A stretch of DNA of 64,000 nt from Mycolicibacterium rhodesiae NBB3 (GCF_000230895.2 NC_016604.1:2232001-2296000); one strand, 5' to 3'; shown: positions 1 through 11,579, counted from the stretch's first letter. A program made the numbers and translations. Notes: generated from the sequence alone by a model not told the origin.

Positions 1-80
1 CCGACAACAAGCAGATCGATCTCGGCCACGACCCGGCGTACGTGCCGTCGGACGCGGCCGAGCTGATGTCGCCGCGGTGA
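1..80 (+). CDS. panD: Aspartate 1-decarboxylase, C-terminal end (partial)
   Basis: The window opens inside a reading frame that ends in TGA at 78-80. Its last residues (about [21 protein letters not shown]) match the C-terminal tail of mycobacterial PanD, which makes beta-alanine for pantothenate. The catalytic self-cleaving Gly-Ser site lies upstream and outside the window. coaX starts 4 bases after this stop, so pantothenate synthesis and pantothenate kinase genes are transcriptionally coupled. The identification rests on about 26 residues plus the conserved panD-coaX order. Confidence 0.8.
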   Translation, partial: DNKQIDLGHDPAYVPSDAAELMSPR

Positions 81-84
81 TCTT

Positions 85-900
85 GTGCTGCTCGCCATCG
101 ACGTCCGCAACACCCACACCGTCGTCGGACTGGTGTCGGGTTCGGGCGACCACGCAAAGGTCAAGCACCACTGGCGAATTCGCACCGAGTCCGAAGTCAC
201 CGCCGACGAGCTGGCGCTGACGATCGACGGCCTCATCGGCGATGACGCCGAGCGGCTCACCGGAGCCGTCGGGCTGTCCACCGTGCCGTCGGTCCTTCAC
301 GAAGTACGTCTGATGCTCGAACAGTACTGGCCGTCGGTGCCGCACGTACTGATCGAGCCCGGCGTCCGTACCGGCATCCCACTGCTGGTCGATAACCCGA
401 AAGAGGTCGGCGCCGACCGCATCGTCAACTGCCTCGCCGCCTTTCACAAATACGGCACGGCGGCGATCGTGGTCGACTTCGGCTCCTCGATCTGCGTCGA
501 CGTGGTGTCCGCCAAAGGTGAATTCCTGGGCGGGGCAATCGCTCCCGGTGTCGAGGTCTCCTCCGACGCCGCGGCCGCACGCTCGGCCGCATTGCGCCGC
601 GTGGAGCTGACCCGGCCGCGGTCAGTGCTCGGCAAGAACACGGTCGAATGCATGCAGGCGGGCGCGGTGTTCGGATTCGCAGGCCTGGTGGACGGATTGG
701 TGAACCGCATCCGCGAGGATGTCGACGGGTTCGGCGGCGACGACATCACAGTGGTGGCCACCGGGCACGGCGCGCCCCTGGTGTTGCCCGATGTGCACAC
801 CGTCGAGCACTACGACCAGCACCTCACATTGGACGGCCTGCGGCTCGTCTTCGAACGCAACCGCGACAGCCAGCGCGGCAAGCTCAAACAGGCCCGCTGA
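85..900 (+). CDS. coaX: Type III pantothenate kinase family protein CoaX
   Basis: A 271-residue protein of normal length for actinobacterial CoaX (ASKHA fold). The phosphate-binding loop lies near the N-terminus ([16 protein letters not shown]), followed by the [15 protein letters not shown] segment and the [13 protein letters not shown] and GGAIAPG motifs. The start is a GTG at 85, and the second codon onward matches known mycobacterial CoaX exactly. The family catalyses ATP-dependent phosphorylation of pantothenate, the first step to CoA. M. tuberculosis also relies on CoaA, and its CoaX has been reported as dispensable, so activity here is inferred. It is coupled to panD immediately upstream. 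Confidence 0.95.
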   Translation: MLLAIDVRNTHTVVGLVSGSGDHAKVKHHWRIRTESEVTADELALTIDGLIGDDAERLTGAVGLSTVPSVLHEVRLMLEQYWPSVPHVLIEPGVRTGIPLLVDNPKEVGADRIVNCLAAFHKYGTAAIVVDFGSSICVDVVSAKGEFLGGAIAPGVEVSSDAAAARSAALRRVELTRPRSVLGKNTVECMQAGAVFGFAGLVDGLVNRIREDVDGFGGDDITVVATGHGAPLVLPDVHTVEHYDQHLTLDGLRLVFERNRDSQRGKLKQAR

Positions 901-903
901 TCC

Positions 904-2148
904 CTAGAAGAACGTACGGATCAAGTCGACGACGAGGCCCTGCTCGTCGAGCACCGGGATCATCGGCCACTTGTCGAAGACCGTGCACGGATGGCTGATT
1001 CCGAACTCCACCCAGTCTCCGACCTCGACGTGGTCGGAGCCGAGTCTCAGATAGGCGTGCTGGTCGTTGAGCTTCACGACGCGGGCCGCCGGCAGTCCAT
1101 AGGGGACAGGCAGATCCTGGTCGAAAGACACATCACGACGTCCCATCGTCAGCAGCGCGAGGTCCGGCTCGGGCCGCGAGACGACCTGCGCCCACACTCG
1201 CAGCGCCGGTCGCAGCGCAGCGCGTAGTGGTGACGTCCGGTGGTACAGGCCGTCGTCGTGGGTCAGGTAGCACCCGCTGCGCAGAATCGTTCGGACGGAC
1301 ACGTCGGCCGGCCATTCCGTGAGTGCGTCGGCGACCACATCGAAGTACGTGCTGCCGCCTGCCGTCGCAATGACGCGGTCGGTTTCGACGATCGGCGTCA
1401 GGCGCAGCACCGCGGCGCGAACGTCGGCAAGATACGACCGGACCACCGCCACCGCATCGGGGCTCAGGTCTGCACCGAGTGCGGCTTCGTAACCGGCAAC
1501 GCCGACCAGCCGAAGCCGAGGGGATGCCGCGACCGCACGGGCCACCTCGTCGAGCTCCTCGCCCCCACGGCAACCGGTGCGTCCACCCGCCATGCCCACT
1601 TCGACGCACACGTCCACCGGCCGGACGGCACCGGCCGCCGTCAGTGCCGACGTCATCAGTTCGACCCCGCGCACCGAGTCGGCCCAGCACACCATCGTGA
1701 AGTCCGGGTCAGCGTCCAGTTCGGCGGCCAGCCACCGCAGCGCGGCGTCGTCGACAAGCTCATTGGCCAGAAGGACATCGCGGACCCCGAACGCGCGAAA
1801 CACCCGGACCTGGCTCACGGTGGCAGCCGTGACCGCACACGCCCCCGCATCGAATTGTCTGCCGAGCAGCTGAGGTGACATGTGCGTCTTGCCGTGAGGC
1901 GCCAGCTCGACGCCGCGGTCGACGCACCAGTGCGCCATCGTGGCGAGGTTGTGGGCCAGCGCGTCGGCGTGCAGGACGCACACCGGGCCGACCGCGCCAC
2001 CGCCGCCTCCGGCGAACAGGTGGGGTGACTCCGCACACACCTCAGCGGGTGTGCGACCCGACCACGCCGCAGGCAGACCTTTGAACCGCCAGTCCAGGGG
2101 CTCGTCCGCGAGGGCACCGACGGCAGCTGCGTTGATGGGGGTGGCCAT
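904..2148 (-). CDS. D-threonine aldolase / D-serine dehydratase-like PLP enzyme
   Basis: A 414-residue protein of the alanine-racemase-fold (fold type III) PLP family. The PLP-binding lysine is in the motif LAPHGKTHMSP about residue 80-90. The C-terminal domain carries the HPC motif (about residue 390) that provides His/Cys metal ligands in D-serine dehydratase-like proteins. Similar genes are often annotated amino acid deaminase. The substrate, probably a D- or beta-hydroxy amino acid, cannot be read from sequence. ATG 2148 was chosen because the conserved body starts there. It diverges from lysS with only 23 bases between starts and converges on coaX with 3 bases between stops. Confidence 0.8.
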   Translation of the reverse strand: MATPINAAAVGALADEPLDWRFKGLPAAWSGRTPAEVCAESPHLFAGGGGGAVGPVCVLHADALAHNLATMAHWCVDRGVELAPHGKTHMSPQLLGRQFDAGACAVTAATVSQVRVFRAFGVRDVLLANELVDDAALRWLAAELDADPDFTMVCWADSVRGVELMTSALTAAGAVRPVDVCVEVGMAGGRTGCRGGEELDEVARAVAASPRLRLVGVAGYEAALGADLSPDAVAVVRSYLADVRAAVLRLTPIVETDRVIATAGGSTYFDVVADALTEWPADVSVRTILRSGCYLTHDDGLYHRTSPLRAALRPALRVWAQVVSRPEPDLALLTMGRRDVSFDQDLPVPYGLPAARVVKLNDQHAYLRLGSDHVEVGDWVEFGISHPCTVFDKWPMIPVLDEQGLVVDLIRTFF

Positions 2149-2171
2149 GAGTTGATTTAAGCTGGCCAGTC

Positions 2172-3680
2172 GTGACCGCACCTGACCCGTCCGACGCCGA
2201 CATCCCCGAGCAGTATCGGATCCGCCAGGCCAAACGGGAACGTCTGCTGACCGAGGGACGCGATCCCTATCCGGTCGAGGTCGCACGCACGCACACCCTG
2301 GCCGAGATCCGCCAGACCTATCCCGATCTGGAGGCCAACGCCGAGACCGGGCTGATCGTCGGCGTCGCGGGCCGCGTCATGTTCGCCCGTAACTCCGGAA
2401 AGCTCTGCTTCGCCTCGTTGCAGGAAGGTGACGGCACTCAACTCCAGGTGATGATCAGCCTTGACCGGGTCGGCCAGGCTTCGTTGGATTCCTGGAAGTC
2501 CGACGTCGATCTCGGCGACATCGTGTTCGTCCACGGCGAGGTGATCAGCTCGCGGCGCGGGGAACTGTCTGTGCTCGCAGACTCATGGCAGATCGTCTCC
2601 AAGGCGTTGCGCCCGCTTCCGGTCGCCCACAAAGAGATGAGCGAAGAGTCGCGGGTGCGCCAGCGCTACGTCGATCTGATCGTGCGCCCGGAGGCGCGCG
2701 CCATCGCCCGTCAGCGCGTGGCGGTCGTTCGTGCCGTGCGTTCCGCGCTCGAACGGCGCGGCTTTCTCGAGGTCGAGACGCCGATGCTGCAGACGCTGGC
2801 GGGCGGCGCCGCTGCGCGACCCTTCGTCACCCATTCCAATGCGCTCGATGCCGACCTCTACCTGCGGATCGCTCCGGAACTGTTCCTAAAGCGTTGCCTC
2901 GTGGGCGGATTCGACAGGGTCTTCGAGCTGAATCGGGTGTTCCGCAACGAAGGCGCCGATTGGACGCATTCACCGGAATTCGCGATGCTCGAGACTTATC
3001 AGGCGTACGGCACATACGACGATTCCGCCGTCGTCACCAGGGAGATAATTCAGGAGGTAGCCGATGAGGCGATCGGCACCAGGCAGGTGCCATTGCCAGA
3101 TGGCAGTGTCTACGATCTCGACGGTGAATGGCAGACAATACGAATGTATCCATCTCTGTCGGAAGCGATCGGCGAAGAGATCACTCCGGAAACACCGGCT
3201 GAACACTTATGGGCGATCGCCGACCGACTCGATGTTCAGATTCCAACCGACCGTGGTTACGGGCACGGGAAATTAATCGAGGAGCTGTGGGAGCACGCCG
3301 TCGGAAACACTCTATGGGCACCCACCTTCGTTAGGGATTTCCCGGTCGAGACAACTCCGCTGACACGGGCGCATCGCAGCGTCGAGGGCGTCACCGAGAA
3401 ATGGGACCTCTACATCCGCCGAGTCGAGCTGGCGACCGGCTACTCCGAACTCATCGATCCCGTTGTCCAGCGCGAAAGGTTTGAAGCGCAGGCCCGCGCC
3501 GCCGCTGCCGGCGACGATGAGGCAATGGTCCTCGACGAGGACTTCCTGGCCGCCCTGGAGTATGCGATGCCGCCGTCGACGGGGACCGGAATGGGTATCG
3601 ACAGATTGTTGATGGCTTTGACCGGACTGTCGATTCGCGAGACGGTTTTGTTCCCGATTGTTCGTCGTCAAGGCATGTGA
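2172..3680 (+). CDS. lysS: Lysine--tRNA ligase, class II
   Basis: A 502-residue class II lysyl-tRNA synthetase. The N-terminal OB-fold anticodon-binding domain runs to about residue 150 ([20 protein letters not shown]). The catalytic domain carries motif 2 (about [13 protein letters not shown], read here as [19 protein letters not shown]) and motif 3 ([15 protein letters not shown]) near the C-terminus. The start is GTG 2172, 23 bases from the divergent PLP-enzyme start, which leaves room only for a very short or absent leader. The coding segment around 2950-3350 is visibly poorer in GC than the rest and uses rare TTA leucine codons, as if of mixed ancestry. Confidence 0.95.
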   Translation: MTAPDPSDADIPEQYRIRQAKRERLLTEGRDPYPVEVARTHTLAEIRQTYPDLEANAETGLIVGVAGRVMFARNSGKLCFASLQEGDGTQLQVMISLDRVGQASLDSWKSDVDLGDIVFVHGEVISSRRGELSVLADSWQIVSKALRPLPVAHKEMSEESRVRQRYVDLIVRPEARAIARQRVAVVRAVRSALERRGFLEVETPMLQTLAGGAAARPFVTHSNALDADLYLRIAPELFLKRCLVGGFDRVFELNRVFRNEGADWTHSPEFAMLETYQAYGTYDDSAVVTREIIQEVADEAIGTRQVPLPDGSVYDLDGEWQTIRMYPSLSEAIGEEITPETPAEHLWAIADRLDVQIPTDRGYGHGKLIEELWEHAVGNTLWAPTFVRDFPVETTPLTRAHRSVEGVTEKWDLYIRRVELATGYSELIDPVVQRERFEAQARAAAAGDDEAMVLDEDFLAALEYAMPPSTGTGMGIDRLLMALTGLSIRETVLFPIVRRQGM

Positions 3681-3805
3681 TCTAAGCCGAACTTGCCGAA
3701 TTTATCATCTTGTTGAATGGCCGGTATTAATGTGGCACATTGGTGCGGGGGGCCGAGGATTTCTCTAATCATCGAAGGTGCTCCCGAGAAGGGCGGAGTG
3801 GGTTA

Positions 3806-4147
3806 ATGGCGAAGAAAGTTACCGTTACCTTGGTCGATGATTTCGACGGTGAAGGTGCGGCCGATGAGACAGTTGAATTCGGGCTCGACGGGGTGAGCTA
3901 CGAGATCGATCTTTCTTCGAAGAATGCCGCAAAGCTGCGCAGCGATCTCAAGCAATGGGTCGATGCCGGACGCCGGGTGGGCGGTCGCCGCCGCGGCCGG
4001 TCGGCGGGTTCGGGCCGCGGACGGGCGGCGATCGATCGCGAGCAGAGTGCGGCGATTCGAGATTGGGCGCGCCGCAACGGACACAACGTGTCCACCCGTG
4101 GGCGCATCCCCGCCGATGTCATCGACGCATTCCACGCTGCGACCTAG
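3806..4147 (+). CDS. lsr2: Nucleoid-associated protein Lsr2 (H-NS-like)
   Basis: A 113-residue protein starting [22 protein letters not shown], the diagnostic Lsr2 N-terminal dimerisation domain. It is followed by a basic Gly/Arg-rich linker ([18 protein letters not shown]) and a C-terminal AT-hook-like DNA-binding domain with the RGR motif ([14 protein letters not shown]). Lsr2 binds AT-rich DNA in the minor groove, bridges it, and silences horizontally acquired genes. ATG 3806 gives the family-standard N-terminus. The upstream region 3681-3805 is AT-rich by local standards (for example TATTAAT near 3725), which fits autoregulation, but that is inference. Confidence 0.97.
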   Translation: MAKKVTVTLVDDFDGEGAADETVEFGLDGVSYEIDLSSKNAAKLRSDLKQWVDAGRRVGGRRRGRSAGSGRGRAAIDREQSAAIRDWARRNGHNVSTRGRIPADVIDAFHAAT

Positions 4148-4361
4148 ACAAACGCATGCGTTCGCTGGCCGAGAACGCCTCGGTGGCGAATATCGGAACA
4201 TTCGCGCGGTCACAGCGTTCTCAATAGACAGCGCTGTCCGCTCAGAGCGCACCGGGAGGCGGGGCACCCGGGACCGTCGCCCATTACAGTGGACAGCAGG
4301 TGCGGCGCACTTCTTCGAGTGCAAGGTGCCGAGTCTATTGATGGAGAGCAGGTAACCACCG

Positions 4362-6905
<2,544 letters not shown>

Positions 6906-6913
6906 CTCGAGCG

Positions 6914-6956
6914 ACACAAGACCCCGAAGCCCGTCGGTTTCGGGGTCTTTGTGTTT
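6914..6956 (+). terminator. Intrinsic terminator after clpC1
   Basis: A long hairpin with arms ACACAAGACCCCGAA (6914-6928) and TTCGGGGTCTTTGTGT (about 6939-6954), which pair with a single bulged T around a roughly 10-base loop. T residues follow. It sits 8 bases after the clpC1 stop and isolates clpC1 from the cobalamin-controlled operon downstream. Confidence 0.9.
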
Positions 6957-7009
6957 CCGTTCCATGTCCTCCTCGCGCGAACGCTGGACCGCTTGCTTAG
7001 GATGCTGAT

Positions 7010-7112
7010 GTAATCGACGGGCGAAGGAATCTGGGGATAGTCCAGAACGGTCGCGCCACTGTGAAGTCAGACCCGACGTCCGTCGTCATCACCTGAAGCT
7101 GGGACGCGAAAT
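7010..7112 (+). promoter_or_regulatory. Cobalamin (B12) riboswitch upstream of cbtB
   Basis: The leader of cbtBA holds the conserved cobalamin riboswitch core. A GGAAT start is followed by a small hairpin (CTGG 7031-7034 pairing with CCAG 7042-7045). Next comes GGTC (7049-7052) and the B12-box-like GCCACTGTGA (7055-7064), closed by GACC (7070-7073). A possible -10 element TAGGAT lies at 6998-7003. The downstream ribosome site GGAAGGA lies just before the cbtB ATG at 7131 and could be masked in the bound state. The outer boundaries are approximate. Established knowledge: B12 riboswitches commonly control CbtAB-type cobalt uptake genes and repress them when cobalamin is plentiful. Confidence 0.87.
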
Positions 7113-7130
7113 CCCTGGAAGGACCTGACA

Positions 7131-7355
7131 ATGACATCTCCCGAGGCCCGCAAGACCTCATTGTCGCGGGCGACGCCCATCGACTTCTCCGTCGCCAAGG
7201 CGGCGGTCTGGCTGACACTCACCGCATTCTTCGCGTTGCTGGTCATCTACTTCATCGGCATGGACCAGGGCGCCACGTCGGTGTTCGGTAGCAACACCAT
7301 GGTTCACGAGTTCGTGCACGACGCCCGGCATCTGCTCGGCTTCCCCTGCCACTGA
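7131..7355 (+). CDS. cbtB: Cobalt transporter subunit CbtB
   Basis: A 74-residue protein with one membrane helix (about residues 22-43, AAVWLTLTAFFALLVIYFIG). The C-terminal histidine motif (HEFVHDARHLLGFPCH) is typical of CbtB, the small subunit of the putative CbtAB cobalt importer. The metal is thought to be bound by the C-terminal histidines. The ATG is preceded by GGAAGGA at good spacing and lies about 20 bases beyond the riboswitch. Its stop overlaps the cbtA start (TGATG), so the two are translated together. Confidence 0.93.
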   Translation: MTSPEARKTSLSRATPIDFSVAKAAVWLTLTAFFALLVIYFIGMDQGATSVFGSNTMVHEFVHDARHLLGFPCH

Positions 7356-8161
7356 TGGAAAAACAGATCATTTGGCGCGGCCTGTTGGCAGGCGCCCTTG
7401 CGGGCGTACTTTCGTTCATCTTCTCCCGGATCTTCCTCGAGCCGGTGATCGACAAGGCGATCGGCTATGAAGACGGCATCGGTGCCGCGCACGAAGCTTT
7501 GTCCGGAGCCGCTGCCGGTCACGATCACGGTGCTGGCGGCGGCTTCGAGGGGTTCACCAGGGCAGTCCAGATGAACATCGGGATGGGGCTGGGCGTACTG
7601 CTGTTCAGCATCGCGATCGGCGCGCTGTTCTCGGTGGTGTTCGCGGTCGCGTATGGCCGGATCGGCAACGTCTCGGCACGACTGCTGTCGCTGTACGTGG
7701 CGGGCGGCATGCTGGTGAGCCTCTTCATCGTTCCGGCGCTGAAGTATCCGCCCAGTCCGCCCGCGCTCAGCCTCGACGAGACGATTCGTCAGCGCACACT
7801 GTTGTATCTGCTGATGGTGGTGCTGTCTGCGGCGCTCTTCGTGGGTGCGGTGTATCTGGGCAGGCGATTGGCCGGCAAGCTCGGTGTGTGGAATGCGACG
7901 CTCGCAGCCACGGGTGCGTACGTCGTGGCGTCGGCGATTGTGATGCTTGCGCTTCCGACCATCGGCGAGACACCCGGACCGCTGCTCGATGATGCGGGCA
8001 CGATCGTTTACGAGGGCTTCCCTGCCGATGTCCTCTACGACTTCAGGTTGTTCGCGCTCGGCAACCAGGTCGTCATCTATGCGACGATCGGATTGGCCTT
8101 CGGAGCGATGGCAGCCAAGCTGCTGGGCGATGGTAAACGGCAGGAGCACATTTCGGCGTGA
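7355..8161 (+). CDS. cbtA: Cobalt transporter subunit CbtA
   Basis: A 268-residue membrane protein with about five or six hydrophobic helices. A histidine/glycine-rich loop after the first helix (AAGHDHGAGGGFEG, around residue 50-60) is the family's likely metal-binding element. CbtA is the large subunit of the CbtAB cobalt transporter, seen in genomes behind B12 riboswitches. The ATG overlaps the cbtB stop by one base. A phosphatase-like gene begins 3 bases after its stop and probably belongs to the same transcript. Confidence 0.93.
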   Translation: MEKQIIWRGLLAGALAGVLSFIFSRIFLEPVIDKAIGYEDGIGAAHEALSGAAAGHDHGAGGGFEGFTRAVQMNIGMGLGVLLFSIAIGALFSVVFAVAYGRIGNVSARLLSLYVAGGMLVSLFIVPALKYPPSPPALSLDETIRQRTLLYLLMVVLSAALFVGAVYLGRRLAGKLGVWNATLAATGAYVVASAIVMLALPTIGETPGPLLDDAGTIVYEGFPADVLYDFRLFALGNQVVIYATIGLAFGAMAAKLLGDGKRQEHISA

Positions 8162-8164
8162 GTC

Positions 8165-8716
8165 ATGAGTGAGGTCGTCCGGCTGACCCTCGTATCGCAC
8201 GCGATGACCGATGCGATGGCAGCCGGACGATTCCCCACCGACGAGCCGCTGAACGCTGTCGGCCACCGTCAGGTCGACGCCTCGATCGAACTCGGCGTGA
8301 CCGAGCGGACCAAATGTGGACCCGAGAAGCGGTGCAGGCAGACCGCGGAACTGCTTGGGCTGCAGGCGATCGACGACACCCGCCTGGCAGATCTGGATTG
8401 CGGCCGCTGGCGCGGAGATTTCCTCGCCCACGTCGACCCCGCGGACTTGGCGATCTGGCTGACGGACCCGACGCGCGCACCACACGGCGGCGAGTCCATC
8501 GTCGATCTGATCGATCGAGTGACGGGTTGGATGGACTCGCTGACCGGCGACCGGGCCCGGCTGGTGGCCGTCACCCACCCCGCCGTGATCCGTGCCGCCA
8601 TCGTCATTGCTCTTGATGCGCCTCCGAAGTCGTTCTGGCGCATTGATATTGCGCCGGCGAGCCGTACCGTCCTGCATTTTCGCGGGCACGCCTGGAGCCT
8701 TCGCTCGAACAACTAG
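8165..8716 (+). CDS. Histidine phosphatase superfamily-like protein with altered RHG motif
   Basis: A 183-residue protein aligned with the phosphoglycerate mutase-like/histidine phosphatase fold. The segment where RHG normally lies reads LVSHAMTDA: the histidine is kept but the arginine and glycine are replaced. The RxRQTA region reads KRCRQTAELL, and the late histidine motif reads VTHPAVIRA. The substrate is unknown. Position suggests a B12-related role such as alpha-ribazole phosphate hydrolysis, because it follows cbtA by 3 bases under the same riboswitch. It could also have lost catalysis. In length it matches small CobC-like members. Confidence 0.75.
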   Translation: MSEVVRLTLVSHAMTDAMAAGRFPTDEPLNAVGHRQVDASIELGVTERTKCGPEKRCRQTAELLGLQAIDDTRLADLDCGRWRGDFLAHVDPADLAIWLTDPTRAPHGGESIVDLIDRVTGWMDSLTGDRARLVAVTHPAVIRAAIVIALDAPPKSFWRIDIAPASRTVLHFRGHAWSLRSNN

Positions 8717-8806
8717 TGTCGCCGTCGGATCACACTGTCGGTCTGAGAGCGTGGCCGCCCATATATAGGCGCGGCGGCGCTGTCAGCACGACATTGCGTC
8801 GGCGCC

Positions 8807-10168
8807 TCAGCCGTTCGGAATCAGTCCGAACGTCTTGTCCGCAATCGACAACAGCCAGCCGGCGGCTGTCTGACTTCGAAAGCGCGGCCAGTTCATCTGG
8901 AAGCTGACCACCCACGGCTGACCTGTGCGGTCGACGGCGTACCAGCTGAAGGTCAGGTCCCCCGGCAGGTTTCCGCCCTTGGCGCCGATGTAGGGCCACC
9001 GCGTCTCGTCCAGCGAGATACCGGGAACGGCCGAGAGGATGTCTTTCACCGGAGCGGCTTCGCCGATGGCGGCGGTCTGCAGCGCGGCGTGCACTCGGCA
9101 GATGTCGGCGGCGCTGCCGTACCACTCCGCGCCGAACGCGGATGCCGGCGTACCGGTACGCACTGGATCCGGGTGAAACGGACGGGAATTCGTCTGCTCC
9201 AGAAGCAGGGCGCGACCCTGCGGAGTCGCCTGCTTCCACTGCTCACGAAGATCCGGCGTGCCCCAGCCGATCGAGAACAGCTCGTGCATGGTCGGGAACG
9301 GCGTCATGCTCGCCGGATCGTGATGGCCCGCGGCCACCAGGGCGCGTTCGACGGCGCCGGGACCCAGGCGGGCGATCAGCAGGTCGGTCGCCATGTTGTC
9401 GCTCGCCGAGATCATCTCCTGCGCGGCCTCGCGCACCGACACCTGCGCGCCGGGCGGAAGATCGCTCAAGCTGGCGGATCCGACGGCCTTGGCCTCTTCG
9501 GTGACCGTGAGCGAATCGCCCCATTCCAGGGTGCCGGCCGTGACGGCGTCGGCAACGGCAAGCAGCACATAGAGTTTGAAGATCGACGCCAGCGGCAGCG
9601 ACAGATCGGTGTTCGCGCCCGCCACCTTCGAGCACTTGCCGTCGTCGACCTTGGAGACCTGATAGGAGTACCGCGCGCCGGTCTTCGACAGTTCGGTGTC
9701 GATGTCTCCCCACGTCTTGATCTCGGGTTCTTTCAGCGACACCTCGAAACGATCGACGAGGCCCTCGTCGTTGGTCCGCAACGAAATATCCTGCGCCACA
9801 CCGTAGGACGTCAGTACGTGCAATGTCGCCTGCCCTGCTCCGATGTCGATGCCCTCGACGGTGATCGGACGGTCCAGCCACAGGTTGCCCATCGCGGACG
9901 TGACGCCGTTGACCTGGTCGGGGGCCGCCAGCGTCCGCACCCCGACGGTTCCGATGGGCCACTCGGAGTTGAGCATGTCGATGGTCTGCTTGGCTCGTAG
10001 ACCCTGCGGGGTGTTGACTTCGATCGGCACGCCGTAGGACGCGTTCGCCGCGGGTGCCGGCGCCGTGGTGTTGGTACAGCCGGACGCCAGCGCGACGACC
10101 ACCGCGACGGCGACCGGCACGCTTGCAGCGCGACGCGCGCTACGCCATCGGTTACTTGCTGCCAGCAA
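8807..10168 (-). CDS. lpqF: Lipoprotein LpqF, serine beta-lactamase-fold
   Basis: A 453-residue lipoprotein. The signal peptide ends in a lipobox (ALASGC, Cys about residue 31), so the mature protein is anchored outside the membrane. The C-terminal two-thirds is a class A beta-lactamase-like domain with SxxK (SIFK), SDN (SASDN) and KGG motifs in order, so the active-site serine, lysine and KTG-equivalent are present. The substrate is unknown; it may be a peptidase or esterase rather than a beta-lactamase. The TTG start at 10168 overlaps the 3' end of mhuD by 17 bases. The start is uncertain by a few codons. Confidence 0.88.
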   Translation of the reverse strand: MLAASNRWRSARRAASVPVAVAVVVALASGCTNTTAPAPAANASYGVPIEVNTPQGLRAKQTIDMLNSEWPIGTVGVRTLAAPDQVNGVTSAMGNLWLDRPITVEGIDIGAGQATLHVLTSYGVAQDISLRTNDEGLVDRFEVSLKEPEIKTWGDIDTELSKTGARYSYQVSKVDDGKCSKVAGANTDLSLPLASIFKLYVLLAVADAVTAGTLEWGDSLTVTEEAKAVGSASLSDLPPGAQVSVREAAQEMISASDNMATDLLIARLGPGAVERALVAAGHHDPASMTPFPTMHELFSIGWGTPDLREQWKQATPQGRALLLEQTNSRPFHPDPVRTGTPASAFGAEWYGSAADICRVHAALQTAAIGEAAPVKDILSAVPGISLDETRWPYIGAKGGNLPGDLTFSWYAVDRTGQPWVVSFQMNWPRFRSQTAAGWLLSIADKTFGLIPNG

Positions 10169-10472
10169 CGTCCAGGACTACCTCGAACTCCAGCAGCGAT
10201 GCACCGGTGGCCACGGGATTGGCGGCCTGTCCCTTGTGCGCCTCGATCGCGGGGCCCGTCGCCCACGCCTGGAATGCCTCTTCGGACTCCCACTGCGTCA
10301 CGACGAAGTAGCGGTTCTCACCCTTGATCGGGCGAAGCAGCTGAAAGCCCAAAAAGCCGGGCTGGTTGTCGACGGCGTGCGCGCGATGCGCGAAGCGCTT
10401 CTCCAACTCCGGGCCGGCGTCGGGCGGCACCTCGATTGCGTTGATCTTCACCACCGTGTTTGGGGAGGACAT
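10152..10472 (-). CDS. mhuD: Heme-degrading monooxygenase MhuD
   Basis: A 106-residue ABM-fold (antibiotic biosynthesis monooxygenase-like) protein nearly identical in pattern to M. tuberculosis MhuD (VVKINAIEVPPDAGPELEKRF...). The heme-ligand histidine lies in the conserved helix containing AIEAHKG, and the Asn/Trp pocket residues are recognisable (NAIEV, QWESEEAFQAW). MhuD opens heme to mycobilin and releases iron without making CO. ATG 10472 gives the family N-terminus; a longer frame exists but adds a non-conserved basic stretch. It diverges from a hydrolase gene 25 bases away and overlaps lpqF downstream. Confidence 0.95.
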   Translation of the reverse strand: MSSPNTVVKINAIEVPPDAGPELEKRFAHRAHAVDNQPGFLGFQLLRPIKGENRYFVVTQWESEEAFQAWATGPAIEAHKGQAANPVATGASLLEFEVVLDVAGSK

Positions 10473-10497
10473 GCCGTTCAGGTTACCGTGCGCTCCC

Positions 10498-11268
10498 ATG
10501 GCCTCCGACCTGCTTACGCCCCGAGGAGGAACCGGCCAGCCGCTGGTCCTCGTGCACGGCCTGATGGGGCGGGGCAGCACGTGGTCACGTCAACTGCCGT
10601 GGCTCGCCCGGTTCGGGACGGTGTACACGTACGACGCGCCGTGGCACCGCGGACGTGATGTCGAGGACCCGTATCCCATCAGTACCGAGCGGTTCGTCGC
10701 CGATCTCGCTGAGGCCGTCGAGTCGGTGGGCGCGCCTGCGGTCATGGTCGGCCACTCGATGGGTGCGCTGCACTCGTGGTGCCTGGCGGCAAGCCGACCC
10801 GACCTGGTCCGTGGGCTCGTCGTCGAGGACATGGCGCCCGACTTTCGTGGCCGCACCACAGGTCCGTGGGAACCGTGGTTGCATGCGCTGCCGATCGAGT
10901 TCGGCAGGGCTGAACAGGTTTACGAAGAGTTCGGACCGATAGCCGGGCAATACTTCGTCGAGGCGTTCGACCGCACCGACACCGGCTGGCGGCTGCACGG
11001 GCGCCCCACGAGGTGGATCGAGATCGCCGCCGAATGGGGCACCCGCGACTACTGGCAACAGTGGTCGCAGGTGCGGGTGCCCTCGCTGCTCATCGAGGCG
11101 GGCAACTCCGTCACGCCGGCAGGGCAGATGCTCACGATGGCCGAAACCGGCTTCCAGACGACGTACATCCACGTCCCGGGAGCCGGCCACCTGATCCACG
11201 ATGACGCGCCGCAGATCTATCAGGAGGCCGTCGAGTCGTTTCTAACGTCCCTCGCTCAACGAGCCTGA
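10498..11268 (+). CDS. Alpha/beta hydrolase (Rv3591c-like)
   Basis: A 256-residue alpha/beta hydrolase. The oxyanion segment VLVHGLMGRGSTW is at about residue 20, and the nucleophile elbow GHSMGALHS provides the serine. The catalytic histidine lies in PGAGHLIHDD near the end. The M. tuberculosis region has a hydrolase in the same place beside mhuD. The substrate is not predictable. The ATG at 10498 lies 25 bases from the divergent mhuD start, so both promoters share a very small space. Its 3' end overlaps a small convergent membrane-protein gene by 27 bases. Confidence 0.85.
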   Translation: MASDLLTPRGGTGQPLVLVHGLMGRGSTWSRQLPWLARFGTVYTYDAPWHRGRDVEDPYPISTERFVADLAEAVESVGAPAVMVGHSMGALHSWCLAASRPDLVRGLVVEDMAPDFRGRTTGPWEPWLHALPIEFGRAEQVYEEFGPIAGQYFVEAFDRTDTGWRLHGRPTRWIEIAAEWGTRDYWQQWSQVRVPSLLIEAGNSVTPAGQMLTMAETGFQTTYIHVPGAGHLIHDDAPQIYQEAVESFLTSLAQRA

Positions 11269-11508
11269 GGACGGCCAGAACGGCTGCTTTTCGAAGCGCG
11301 TGCGGACGGCATCGACGTCATGGCCGACGCGGAAAGCGTCGCGGTCGTCAGCCAGATCAGGACCGAAATAGCGGCCCGTCATCGGTCCGGCCATCCGGAA
11401 CTGGTCGAGTCGCAGCCGTAGGGAGCCGGTGCGGTGGGCGGCCCAGCTGAGCGCCGCTGCCACCACGATGGGGGAGATCAGGATCAGGAAGGTCAGTGCA
11501 GAGGTCAT
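11242..11508 (-). CDS. Small membrane protein of unknown function
   Basis: An 88-residue protein with one N-terminal hydrophobic segment (about residues 4-24, ALTFLILISPIVVAAALSWAA) followed by a charged tail containing RYFGPDLADDRDAFRVGHDVD. No family was recognised. It is included because the hydrophobic-then-polar layout is coherent and the gene fills the space between the hydrolase and the divergent regulator at 11580. It overlaps the hydrolase 3' end by 27 bases. Confidence 0.6.
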   Translation of the reverse strand: MTSALTFLILISPIVVAAALSWAAHRTGSLRLRLDQFRMAGPMTGRYFGPDLADDRDAFRVGHDVDAVRTRFEKQPFWPSSGSLSEGR

Positions 11509-11579
11509 GGCAGTAATGCTGCGCGGATAGATATCCCGCCAACAGTGGCAGGAAGGACACCTTGGGATAAAATGCTGCC

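Noticed and set aside
4148..4361. A ClgR-type operator upstream of clpC1 (CGCC/GGCG half-sites near 4180).
   Set aside because: The half-sites have the wrong spacing for the known consensus, so a call would be guesswork.
7304..8689. A 461-codon open frame antisense to cbtA and the phosphatase-like gene.
   Set aside because: The plus-strand genes have matching family motifs, ribosome sites and operon spacing. The antisense frame is Arg/His-rich and unrecognisable.
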